A stretch of DNA of 40,351 nucleotides from assembly GCA_003696075.1 (NCBI GenBank), contig RFHH01000053.1:1-40351 (forward strand), read 5' to 3'. Shown piece by piece: positions 16,208 to 23,950 of this stretch. The DNA is from Acidobacteriota bacterium. GTDB taxonomy: Bacteria > Acidobacteriota > Polarisedimenticolia > J045. Below the pieces are notes generated by a model. The model was not told the DNA's origin and made no database searches. It saw only the letters and a program-made list of their open reading frames with translations. The first letter of the stretch is position 1. Every line of letters begins with the position of its first letter. A program made the translations under genes and the position numbers.

Positions 16208-16837
16208 GTGACGATCGAACGCGATGCAGGAAGCGACGACCCGCTCCGGGGCCTTCCGCTGGCGCAGCCGACGCCCCCGGAGTGGATCGATCGCGCCCTC
16301 GGCGACCTCGACGCGCTGCTCGCCGATCACGCGCACTGCGAGCTCAAGGCAGCATCGACGGCACTGGCGCTGATCGGACGCTATCCGCAGCATCCGTTCC
16401 TCGTCACGGCGATGATCGGGCTCGCCCACGAGGAGCTCCATCACTTCCGTCAGGTGCTCGAGCGGCTCGAGCGCCGCGGCGTTCCGCTCGGCCGACCGCC
16501 GGAAGACCGATACGTCCGGCGGCTGCGCCAGCTCGCGTGCGAAGAACCGGGGGGCCTGGGCGCGCTCCCCGACCAGCTCCTCGTCTGCGCCTTCGTCGAG
16601 GCCCGCTCTTGCGAGCGCTTCCGGCTGCTGGCGGCGGCGCTCGACGCCGACGCCGAGCACGGACTCGGCCGCTTCTACGCGCGCCTCGCAGCCGCGGAGG
16701 GCCGGCACTGGGAGCTGTTCCGCGATCTGGCGGTGCGGCTGTGCGGCGAGAGGCCGGTCGCGGCGCGGATCGAACGGCTTGCGAGGCTCGAATCCGAGCT
16801 GGTCCGCGCGCTCCCGCCCGCACCCCGGATGCACTGA
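16208..16837 (+). CDS. miaE: tRNA-(ms2io6A)-hydroxylase, MiaE-like
   Basis: 209 aa. A ferritin-like di-iron monooxygenase that hydroxylates the isopentenyl group of ms2i6A at tRNA position 37. The four-helix metal ligands are visible: HCELKAASTALALIGRYP, AHEELHHFRQVLERL, VEARSCERFRLLA and AEGRHWELFRDLA (EXXH-type pairs). The opening (PEWIDRALGDLDALLADHAHCE) matches MiaE proteins. GTG 16208 is where similarity begins; a longer frame extends upstream without support. No miaA/miaB is in the window. A general ferritin-like oxygenase with another substrate is possible but less likely. Confidence 0.85.
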   Translation: MTIERDAGSDDPLRGLPLAQPTPPEWIDRALGDLDALLADHAHCELKAASTALALIGRYPQHPFLVTAMIGLAHEELHHFRQVLERLERRGVPLGRPPEDRYVRRLRQLACEEPGGLGALPDQLLVCAFVEARSCERFRLLAAALDADAEHGLGRFYARLAAAEGRHWELFRDLAVRLCGERPVAARIERLARLESELVRALPPAPRMH

Positions 16838-17048
16838 GCGAGCCGCGGGGCATCACTCCGGCTCGAGGCGGCCGTCCCGATTCGGAATCCTGCGGGGGCG
16901 GTATCGGAGTCGCCGGGCCGCCTGCACAGGTGCCCGCGGCGGCGATCCCGGCGGAATCGGTGCGTTTCTGATCGGAGCCGGCCCAGGTGCGGTTCCGCTC
17001 CACATCCGCGCGGGCGTCGCAGACGCCGTCCAGCCCAGGCGCGGCGGT

Positions 17049-17067
17049 GCGCGCCGTCACGGCGCGC
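17049..17067. terminator. GC hairpin between convergent genes
   Basis: GCGCGCCG-TCA-CGGCGCGC, a perfect 8-bp stem with a 3-nt loop, in the 281-nt gap between the convergent miaE-like and ntrC-like genes. There is no T-tract, so intrinsic termination is uncertain. Confidence 0.4.
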
Positions 17068-17118
17068 GAGGCGCATGTCCTCCCCCGGGCCTCCGAGCGT
17101 CGCCTTCACCGCGCCGGC

Positions 17119-18564
17119 TCAGCTTCCGGTCGGCTGCAGGCCGTACTTGCGCAGCTTGCGGTAGAGCGTCGTCCGGCCGATCGCGAGGCGGCGCGCCGTG
17201 AGGCTCAGGTTGCCGCGGCACAGCTCGAGGCAGCGGACGATGTGACGGCGTTCCATCTCCTCGAGGGTCGGGATGCGGTCCCCGCCCGGCATGCCGGACG
17301 ACGAGGCCGCTCCCACCGGAACGCCGCGCCGGATCGCCGCCGACGGCGCGAGGCGGTCGCCACCGGCCGCTTGGACACGAGGCGGAAGATGCTCGGGAGC
17401 GATCGCAGCGGTGCCGGCAAGGACGATCGCGCGCCGGATCACGTTCTGCAGCTCCCGCACGTTTCCCGGCCAGTCGTACGCCTCGAGCATCTCCATCGCG
17501 GCCGGCGTGATGCCCCTCGGGCGCGGCTCCGCCGCCGAGAGCAGGATGTGCTCGGCCAGCAACGGAACGTCTTCCCGTCGCTGGCGCAGCGGGGGGATGG
17601 TGATCGGGTAGACGGCGACGCGATAGAAGAGGTCGGCGCGGAACCGCCCCTCTTGGACCTCTCGCTCGAGGTCGCGATTGGTGGCACAGATGATCCGCAC
17701 GTCGACCGGTCGCGGCGAGGACGAGCCCAGCCGGACGACCGCGCGGTCCTGGATGGCGCGCAGCAGCTTCGCCTGCAGTGCGGGGCTCATCTCGCCGATC
17801 TCGTCGAGGAACAGCGTTCCCCCATCCGCCGCCTCGAACCGGCCCGCGCGGTCCCGGTCGGCGCCGGTGAAAGCGCCCTTGACGTGACCGAAAAGCTCGC
17901 TCTCGAGAAGTGCGTCGGGCAGCGCCGCGCAGTTGACGGCGACGAAGGGAGCGTCCCGGCGCGGGCCTTCCCGGTGGATCGCGCGGGCGACCAGCTCTTT
18001 CCCCGTACCCGACTCCCCCTGGATCAGGACGGTGAGGTCCGTCGGGATCACCTTCTCGAGGAGCCGGGCGACTTCCCGAAGCCCGGAACGGATGCCGACG
18101 ATGTCGTCGAGGGAGGTCCGCGGACCGAGCGCCTGCCGGAGCAGTTCGACCTCGCGGGAGAGATCGTGCAGCTCCAGAGCGTTCCGCACGGCAATGGACA
18201 GGCGTTCCGTCTCGAAAGGCTTGGTGAGCAGGTCGCGGGCCCCCGCCTTCATCGCCTCCACGGCGCTGGCGATCGACGCTTGCCCGGTCAACACGATCAC
18301 CGGCACGTCCGGCCGCGTGGCCTGCATCTTCCGGAGGACCTCGAGACCGTTGATGTCCGGAAGCCGAAGGTCGAGCAGAACGAGGGAGGGCGACCGCCGC
18401 TCGAAGGCGACCAACGCCTCGCGGCCGGTGCCCGCCAGGACGGTCCGGTAACCGGCGCGGCCGAGGAGCGTCTCGAGCCAGCGGCGCACGCCTGGCTCGT
18501 CGTCGACCACGAGGATCAGCGGTTCCCCGGGCTGGTCCGCGGCGTTTGGCGATCGGTTCGGCAT
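17119..18564 (-). CDS. NtrC-family sigma-54-dependent response regulator
   Basis: 481 aa with the three NtrC parts. The receiver (about 16-130) is intact: acidic pair D21/D22, phosphoacceptor D65 (LLDLRLPD), T in VLTGQ and K115 in TKPF. The AAA+ domain has Walker A GESGTGKE (183-190), the sigma-54-contact loop GAFTGA (230-235), Walker B LFLDEIGE (251-258) and the WPGNVREL sensor-II motif. The Fis-type helix-turn-helix ends the protein ([22 protein letters not shown]). It activates sigma-54 promoters after phosphorylation by a histidine kinase. No kinase gene is adjacent; instead a PAS-only gene lies divergently behind a consensus sigma-54 promoter. ATG 18564 has AGGAG 7 nt upstream. Confidence 0.95.
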   Translation of the reverse strand: MPNRSPNAADQPGEPLILVVDDEPGVRRWLETLLGRAGYRTVLAGTGREALVAFERRSPSLVLLDLRLPDINGLEVLRKMQATRPDVPVIVLTGQASIASAVEAMKAGARDLLTKPFETERLSIAVRNALELHDLSREVELLRQALGPRTSLDDIVGIRSGLREVARLLEKVIPTDLTVLIQGESGTGKELVARAIHREGPRRDAPFVAVNCAALPDALLESELFGHVKGAFTGADRDRAGRFEAADGGTLFLDEIGEMSPALQAKLLRAIQDRAVVRLGSSSPRPVDVRIICATNRDLEREVQEGRFRADLFYRVAVYPITIPPLRQRREDVPLLAEHILLSAAEPRPRGITPAAMEMLEAYDWPGNVRELQNVIRRAIVLAGTAAIAPEHLPPRVQAAGGDRLAPSAAIRRGVPVGAASSSGMPGGDRIPTLEEMERRHIVRCLELCRGNLSLTARRLAIGRTTLYRKLRKYGLQPTGS

Positions 18565-18631
18565 GCTCCCGCTCCTCATTTCCGGCGCTCGCGAGGGCAA
18601 ATATGGTGACCGGCGGACAGGTGTGCCATCC

Positions 18632-18672
18632 CGGGACGGTGCCCCGTCCCGAACCGGTGCGCCCGCACCGGT
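18632..18672. promoter_or_regulatory. Tandem palindromes, candidate enhancer sites for the NtrC-type activator
   Basis: Two perfect inverted repeats lie side by side: CGGGACGG-TGCC-CCGTCCCG (18632-18651) and ACCGGTGCG-CC-CGCACCGGT (18653-18672). They lie about 100-140 nt upstream of the predicted start of the sigma-54 promoter, the distance at which NtrC-type activators bind. They could instead form hairpins in a transcript; the assignment is inference. Confidence 0.5.
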
Positions 18673-18744
18673 GGCGGCCCTCCGGTGGACGCGTTTTTGC
18701 GTTCGAAATTGTTCGTTACATTCCGAAATCATCCGAGTCACCCC

Positions 18745-18761
18745 ATGGCACGGACGTTGCT
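18745..18761 (+). promoter_or_regulatory. Sigma-54 (-24/-12) promoter of the PAS-protein gene
   Basis: TGGCACGGACGTTGCT matches the consensus TGGCACG-N4-TTGCW at every defined position, with GG and GC 10 nt apart. Predicted +1 is near 18772. The leader to ATG 18867 is about 95 nt. Confidence 0.8.
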
Positions 18762-18866
18762 TCAGCTCGGGCGAAGCCGCCGTCCGGCCGCCCGCGTGTC
18801 AGCCCCAACATGCGGAGCGGTCGGGCGGCGGAGCAGCATCGGCTGACTGGGGCGGAACCGGGCGGG

Positions 18867-19661
18867 ATGCGAACCTTCCCCTTCCTTTCGACGGGACGCG
18901 ACGCGGAACGGGCCGCCCGGGAGGGGGAGGAGCTTCTTCCCGGGGTGCTTCTCGCCGAGCTGCCCGACCCGGTGGCCGCCGCCGACTCCGCAGCGCGGCT
19001 GCTGTGGGCCAACCCGGCCTTCGCCGCCTTCTTCGGCCGTGAGATCGATCCGGAGGCGCCGCCCGCGGTGGGCCAGCTCGCCGGCCCCTATGCCGACTCG
19101 ATGGAGGGGCTGCGGCTGACCGATCTCGTCCGGTGCGGCGAGGGCCGCACCGAGGTGACGCTGTTCGACGCCCAGGGTCTCTCGCACTGCTGCGAGGTGC
19201 GCGTCCGGGTGCTCGAGCCTCCCTGCGGCGCGGCCACACGGCTCCTCGTGGTCCGCGATCTGGAGCCTTTCCAAAAACGCAGCACGGAGCTCCTCGTGCG
19301 GGCGGAGGAGAGCCGAAGGGAACGCGCGATGCTGGAAGCGATGGCGAGGGTGCTCGACGTGGGCGTGGTCGCCGTCGACGACGCCGAGCGCGTGCTGATC
19401 GTCAACGAGCGGGCGCGCGAGGAGTTCGATCTCGACGGCCTTCGCGTCGAGGGGCAGGTTCTCGCCGATGTCCCGCTCCCGCTCGCCGTCCGCGGGGCGT
19501 GGCTCACCTTCATCGCCACCGGCGCGCCGCGCGAAGAGCGAAGGGTGCGCCTCCGCCGCGGCACGGAGACGCGCGACCTCACGGTCAAGTTCGTGCGCGT
19601 CCGGGGCCCGCACGACCGCCCGCTGGGAAGCGTCCTCGTCCTCGACCCGGCGGCGCGCTGA
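18867..19661 (+). CDS. Tandem PAS-domain protein without output domain
   Basis: 264 aa. Two PAS-like sensor domains: the first about residues 30-135 (ELPDPVAAADSAARLLWANPAFAAFF), the second about 155-260 (ARVLDVGVVAVDDAERVLIVNERAREEFDLDG). A short charged helix joins them (RSTELLVRAEESRRERAMLEAMA), probably coiled coil. No HisKA, HATPase, GGDEF, HTH or transmembrane segment is visible, so it is a soluble ligand- or redox-sensing module that must work through a partner. It is driven by a sigma-54 promoter and diverges from an NtrC-type activator, making it a candidate target and modulator of that regulator. Start ATG 18867 is the best guess; Shine-Dalgarno is poor, and ATG 18810 is an alternative. 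Confidence 0.75.
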   Translation: MRTFPFLSTGRDAERAAREGEELLPGVLLAELPDPVAAADSAARLLWANPAFAAFFGREIDPEAPPAVGQLAGPYADSMEGLRLTDLVRCGEGRTEVTLFDAQGLSHCCEVRVRVLEPPCGAATRLLVVRDLEPFQKRSTELLVRAEESRRERAMLEAMARVLDVGVVAVDDAERVLIVNERAREEFDLDGLRVEGQVLADVPLPLAVRGAWLTFIATGAPREERRVRLRRGTETRDLTVKFVRVRGPHDRPLGSVLVLDPAAR

Positions 19662-19672
19662 GCGCCCCCGCG

Positions 19673-19681
19673 TGCTAATCT
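19673..19681 (+). promoter_or_regulatory. Extended -10 promoter of the mutase gene
   Basis: TGCTAATCT is an extended -10 (TGn-TAnnnT), 25 nt ahead of the ATG at 19707. There is no recognisable -35, as is usual for extended -10 promoters. Confidence 0.45.
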
Positions 19682-19706
19682 GCCGGTCCTCCGAAGGGCC
19701 GGCGCC

Positions 19707-21374
19707 ATGGACGAGCGAGACCGGATAGCGAGCGAGAAGGCCCGCTGGGAACGCGAGCGGGTGGCGCCCGCCGTCTCCAAGGTCCCGGAGCGGCGGGAGC
19801 GTTTCGAGACCTCCTCTGGAATCCCCGTCGAGCGGCTCTACACCCCCGCCGACAGACCGGCGGGGGGCTACGCGGAGCGGCTCGGGTTCCCCGGAGAGCC
19901 GCCGTTCACCCGCGGCGTCCAGCCGACGATGTACCGGAGCCGTTTCTGGACGATGCGCCAGTATGCGGGGTTCGGGACGGCCGAGGAGTCCAACGCACGC
20001 TACCGCTATCTCCTCGAGCGCGGCCAATCGGGCCTCTCGGTGGCGTTCGACCTGCCGACACAGATGGGGCTCGACTCCGACAGCCCTTTGGCGCGGGGCG
20101 AGGTGGGCAAGGTCGGCGTCGCGATCGATAGTCTCGAGGACATGGAGGTGCTCCTGCGCGGCATACCCCTCGACCGCGTCAGCACCTCGATGACGATCAA
20201 TGCCACCGCCTCGATCCTGCTGGCGATGTACGTCGCGGTGGCGCGAAGACAGGGCGTTCCCCTGGACAAGCTGCGCGGGACCGTCCAGAACGACATCCTG
20301 AAGGAGTACATCGCCAGGGGAACGTATATCTTCCCTCCCCGCCCTTCGCTGCGTCTCGTGACCGACATCTTCGCCTGGTGTGCCGAGAACGTTCCGCAGT
20401 GGAACACGATCTCGATCTCCGGCTATCACATCCGCGAGGCCGGAGCCACGGCGGTGCAGGAAGTCGCGTTCACGCTCGCCAATGCGACGGCCTACGTCGG
20501 TGCGGCCCTGGAGGCGGGGTTGCCGCTGCAGCGGTTCGCCCCGCGGCTTTCCTTCTTCTTCAACGCCCAGATCGAGATCTTCGAGGAAGTGGCGAAGTTC
20601 CGCGCCGCCCGCCGCCTGTGGGCGAAGATCATGCGCGAGCGGTTCGGCGCCACCGACCCCGCCTGCTGCCGCCTGCGCTTCCACGCTCAGACGGCCGGAG
20701 CCTCGCTGACGGCGCAGCAGCCGGAGAACAACGTCGTTCGGACCGCCTACGAGGCACTCGCGGCGGTGCTCGGAGGGTGCCAGTCCCTTCACACCAACGC
20801 GCTCGACGAGGCGCTCGGTCTGCCGACCGAGCGCACGGCACTGCTGGCGCTCCGCACGCAGCAGGTTCTCGCGCACGAGACGGGGGTGGCGGATACGGTC
20901 GATCCCCTCGCCGGCTCCTACTTCGTGGAGAGCCTCACCGACGAGATCGAACGCCGCGCCTCCGAGCTGCTCGCGCGGATCGACGAGCTCGGCGGCGCCG
21001 TGGCCGCGATCGAGCGCGGCTTTCCGCAGCGGGAAATCGCGGACGCCGCGTACCGGCTGCAGCGCGCCATCGAGTCGGGAGACAGAGTGGTGGTCGGGGT
21101 CAATCGCTTCCGGGAGGGGGCGGAGCCCGACGTTCCGGTGCTGAAGGTACCGGAAGAGCTCGAGCAGCGGCAATGCGCACGCCTTGCCGAGGTGCGCCGG
21201 CGCCGCGATCCGGTGCGCTGGAGGCGCGCCATCGACGCGGTCCGCGACGCCGCCGCCGGCCACGGCAACCTGATGGAGCCGATCCTCGAGGCGGTCGAGG
21301 CGCACGCGACCGTGGGCGAGATCAGCACGGCGCTCGCCGACGTCTTCGGCCGCTACGACGGGCCGGCGTTCTGA
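19707..21374 (+). CDS. Methylmalonyl-CoA mutase, large (catalytic) subunit
   Basis: 555 aa, the barrel domain of an adenosylcobalamin acyl-CoA mutase (methylmalonyl-CoA to succinyl-CoA). Family blocks run in order: [126 protein letters not shown] and [16 protein letters not shown]. The Tyr in RQYAGF favours methylmalonyl-CoA over isobutyryl-CoA mutase, where Phe is usual. There is no B12-binding DxHxxG domain, so the cobalamin subunit must be a separate protein; none is in the window. The absence of that small subunit next door is a little unusual. Confidence 0.92.
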   Translation: MDERDRIASEKARWERERVAPAVSKVPERRERFETSSGIPVERLYTPADRPAGGYAERLGFPGEPPFTRGVQPTMYRSRFWTMRQYAGFGTAEESNARYRYLLERGQSGLSVAFDLPTQMGLDSDSPLARGEVGKVGVAIDSLEDMEVLLRGIPLDRVSTSMTINATASILLAMYVAVARRQGVPLDKLRGTVQNDILKEYIARGTYIFPPRPSLRLVTDIFAWCAENVPQWNTISISGYHIREAGATAVQEVAFTLANATAYVGAALEAGLPLQRFAPRLSFFFNAQIEIFEEVAKFRAARRLWAKIMRERFGATDPACCRLRFHAQTAGASLTAQQPENNVVRTAYEALAAVLGGCQSLHTNALDEALGLPTERTALLALRTQQVLAHETGVADTVDPLAGSYFVESLTDEIERRASELLARIDELGGAVAAIERGFPQREIADAAYRLQRAIESGDRVVVGVNRFREGAEPDVPVLKVPEELEQRQCARLAEVRRRRDPVRWRRAIDAVRDAAAGHGNLMEPILEAVEAHATVGEISTALADVFGRYDGPAF

Positions 21375-22152
21375 CGGCGGTAGCGGCGTCGTTCGTCCGC
21401 CGCGGCTCGCCTTTCCGCCCGCACGCGCAGGCGCTCCCTGCGCGGCCGGATCGCACGCACGCGCCAACGGTCACGGGAGGTGCTTCGCGGGCGGTGCGAT
21501 ACCGGCACGAGATCTCGAGAAGCGAACAGCTGCGATGCTGCCTTGGCCGGCGGGCCCACCGGGGTTGGCGGCTATCGCTGGCAGAACGGGCCGAATCGAA
21601 GAACGCACCCTCGGGAATTCACCGCACTCTCGTCGGAGTGCTGCCGGCCCCTCCCGGCCAAGCGAAAGCCCTCGGCCTCGCGCATGGGGATGAGGTTCTC
21701 CCCCGAGAACGCGAAGCTGCACCCTCGACGGTGCGAATCGGCACCTGGTTCGGCGGACAACGGGGATTTCGCCCGGATCCTGCCGGCCGGGACCGGCAGG
21801 CGCCCGCAGCCTCCGAGCCGTCCGCGGGTCGAAAGCGATTCTGCACCCTCGGGGATGCACCGGCCCAACCGGGACGATCCACGGAACCCCGAGGCGAAAC
21901 GCCGTCGATGGCGCAGGGTGCCCCGCGCACGGTTCCGAGCGCCCGAAGTGTCCTGGAACGAAGCTCCGCGGGGGGACCGCTGCCGCCTTGGCCTTGCGCA
22001 GGGCGGCCGAGAGGATGGCCCGGCAGCTCCGGAGGACCGTCCGGCCGCGAGAGAGCGGAGGATGGGCCGGAAGGACCGTAGTTCCCGCCCAGCGACCCGA
22101 TGCGGCGCCTTCTCCGTGGACTCGATGAAGAGTCCGGGCCGAGAGCGTGCGG
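21375..22152. other. Convergent intergenic region with repeated hairpin motifs
   Basis: 778 nt between the mutase and hemY, which converge. No reading frame looks like a real gene. It carries a repeat family (separate entry), a perfect hairpin CCTGCCGG/CCGGCAGG (21788-21809) and a copy of the GAAGCACCTCC motif (21476-21486, minus). Just after hemY there is a 6-bp hairpin GGACTC/GAGTCC (22118-22135). The content is less uniform than coding DNA and includes several A-rich patches. Confidence 0.5.
21592..21852 (-). repeat. Three spaced copies of a short intergenic repeat
   Basis: Read on the minus strand, three segments share CGAGGGTGC followed by a TTCG/TCGC-rich tail: 21830-21852 and 21704-21728 share CGAGGGTGCAG, while 21592-21614 has CGAGGGTGCG. 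Spacing is about 113-125 nt. A weaker relative is at about 21517-21537 (CGAGAAGCGAACAGCTGC on the plus strand, like the plus-strand form of the second copy). GGTGAATTCCCG next to the lowest copy also occurs at 37940-37951. Confidence 0.5.
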
Positions 22153-23565
22153 TCAGTCGGCGCGGGCCGTGACCGGGCGGGCCAGGGCCTCGAGGACGCG
22201 ATCGGCGGCGCGGAGCCCGGCGGCGGCGGCTTTCCCGAAGGCGATGCCGTGGAGACCGTTGCCGGCGAGCGCCAGCGCCGGCCAGCGCGAAAGCCGCTCT
22301 TCGATGCGGCGCACGCGATCGAGGTGGCCGAGCTCGTACTGCGGGATCGCGCGCGGCCAGCGCGTGATCGACACGAACACCGGTGTGGCCGTGATGCCGG
22401 CCAGGCGGCGCAGGTCCTCTCGCACCGTCGCCACCAGCGCGGCGTCGTCGGCGCCGGCGATCTCGGGATCGACGGCGCCGCCGAGCATGGCCCGCAAGAG
22501 AAGGTGGCGCTCCGGGCTGCGGCCGGGGAAGAGGTACGTGTCGAACAGGCAACCGAGGATGCGCAGCCCCTCCCCTCGTGGGACGAGCACGCCGAATCCG
22601 CGCGGTATGCCGGGCGCCGCATCGCCGTGGTAGCCGAGGGCCACGACGAGGACCGGGGGGCAGGTGATCCCGTCGAGTTCGCGGGCCGCCTCGGGCGAGA
22701 GCGGCCGGAGCAACGGCGCGGCGGCCCACGGCTCGGTCGCGACGACCACCGCGTCGGCGTCGCAGGCGCCGTCGCGCTCGAACCGGACGCGGAAACGCCC
22801 GTCCGCTGTCGCTTCGATCGCCGCCGCCGCAGCGCCGCAGTGCACCTCGAATCGGCCGCGCCGCGCCAGCGCGCGCGGAAGCGTTTGCATCCCCTCGCGA
22901 AACGACCACAGCGGGGCGGAGCTGCCGGCGGGGCCTCCGCGCGGACGTGCCGATCGTGACCTCTTGAGGGCGATCATTCCGCGGACGAGCGATCCGTGCT
23001 CGCGCTCGAGGGCCGCGAGCCGCGGGAACGCGGCCGGCAGCGAGAGGCGCCGCGCGTCTCCGGCGAAGACACCGAGCACCATCGGCGCGATCAGGCGGTC
23101 GGCCGCCTGTCGGCCGATGCGGCGCGCGGCGAAGGACCAGACCGACTCATCCGCCCCGTCGCGTCGCGCAGGAACGAGCGGTTCGAGCGCGATCCGCAAC
23201 AGGCCGGCCGGGCCGAGGATGCCGGAGCGCGCGAAGCGGATCGGGTTCGCCGAGACCTCGCGCATCGTCCCGCCGCGCACCACGAATCGGTGGGCTGCCG
23301 CCTCGTCGGCAGCGATCCTCTCGCTCTCGAGTCCGGCAGCGGCGACGAGCTCGTCCACCGCCGGCTCGTCGCCCATGAACGCGGTCGGTCCGGTTTCGAC
23401 GAGCCAGCCGTCCTGCCGGTGCGTACGCGCCTTGCCACCCGGCGCGGCGTCACGCTCGAACAGATGCACCTCGAGACCGCCGGGGACGCGGTCGGCCTGC
23501 GCGGCGGCCCGCCATGCCGCTGCAACACCCGAGATCCCACCTCCGATCACGACGAGCTTTTTCAT
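22153..23565 (-). CDS. hemY: Protoporphyrinogen/coproporphyrinogen oxidase (HemY type)
   Basis: 470 aa. An FAD-dependent oxidase catalysing the six-electron oxidation of protoporphyrinogen IX. The dinucleotide-binding motif VVIGGGISGVAAAW starts at residue 4, followed by HLFERDAAPGGKARTHR and GPTAFMGDEPAVDELVAAAGL, and ends with the FAD-closing motif LALAGNGLHGIAFGKAAAAG. Length fits HemY (about 460-480). Because hemN and ferrochelatase are present and hemQ is not seen, the classical protoporphyrin route is likely. The start could also be GTG 23577; neither has a clear Shine-Dalgarno. It lies 385 nt downstream of hemN on the same strand, perhaps with its own promoter. Confidence 0.92.
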   Translation of the reverse strand: MKKLVVIGGGISGVAAAWRAAAQADRVPGGLEVHLFERDAAPGGKARTHRQDGWLVETGPTAFMGDEPAVDELVAAAGLESERIAADEAAAHRFVVRGGTMREVSANPIRFARSGILGPAGLLRIALEPLVPARRDGADESVWSFAARRIGRQAADRLIAPMVLGVFAGDARRLSLPAAFPRLAALEREHGSLVRGMIALKRSRSARPRGGPAGSSAPLWSFREGMQTLPRALARRGRFEVHCGAAAAAIEATADGRFRVRFERDGACDADAVVVATEPWAAAPLLRPLSPEAARELDGITCPPVLVVALGYHGDAAPGIPRGFGVLVPRGEGLRILGCLFDTYLFPGRSPERHLLLRAMLGGAVDPEIAGADDAALVATVREDLRRLAGITATPVFVSITRWPRAIPQYELGHLDRVRRIEERLSRWPALALAGNGLHGIAFGKAAAAGLRAADRVLEALARPVTARAD

Positions 23566-23950
23566 GGCGGGATTCACCGAAAGGGCCGCCGGCGAAAGGC
23601 GCGACCCCTGGGGAGCGCCGGCGCGCGCGCGGCTCCCTCTTCCGTAGCCAGGCCGCTTCGGCCGCGGATGCGGCGGAAAGCGGGGGGCGATGCGGGGACG
23701 GTCCTCCCGCCCGCAGCCGGGCGCCTTGGGGCCCGGAAGTCATCAGAAGTCGGCGCTGCGGGAGGGATCCGCGGGCGATTCGCCGGATCCGGGAGGCAGG
23801 CTCCCCGGCTGCTGCAAGTTGCCCGGTTACGGCGGGCCCGCCGGCTACCCCGATCCTCCCGGCTACGACGCGCCCTCCGCCGTTCGGAGGTCCCCCCGCC
23901 GAAGGGGGGCCGGCGGCGATCGGCGCCGAAGCTGGAGCCAGGCATCGCGG
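23566..23950. other. Gap between hemN and hemY
   Basis: 385 nt without a convincing gene. It contains a strong hairpin at 23765-23790 (GGATCC...GGATCC with an inner GGCG/CGCC stem) and four consecutive 18-nt units (about 23807-23878). These units would encode a Gly-X-X-X-Pro hexad repeat (GYGGPA, GYPDPP, GYDAPS) on the plus strand. No terminator T-tract is seen. Confidence 0.45.
23765..23790 (-). promoter_or_regulatory. Strong hairpin between hemN and hemY
   Basis: GGATCC repeats at 23765-23770 and 23785-23790 pair as an inverted repeat, and GGCG-ATT-CGCC forms an inner stem. It has no T-tract, so it may stabilise or process the haem transcript rather than end it. Confidence 0.35.

Larger units (their letters stand above)
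18565..18866. other. Divergent control region between the NtrC-type regulator and the PAS protein
   Basis: 302 nt, no gene. It contains two abutting GC hairpins/palindromes (18632-18651, 18653-18672), an AT-richer stretch with TTCGAA (about 18705-18730) and a consensus sigma-54 promoter (18745-18761, plus). This is the layout of an enhancer-activated promoter. Confidence 0.6.

Noticed and set aside
21480-22172. Plus-strand frame in the mutase-hemY gap
   Set aside because: Composition is Arg/Pro-rich with no family features or ribosome-binding site, and it runs into hemY in antisense.
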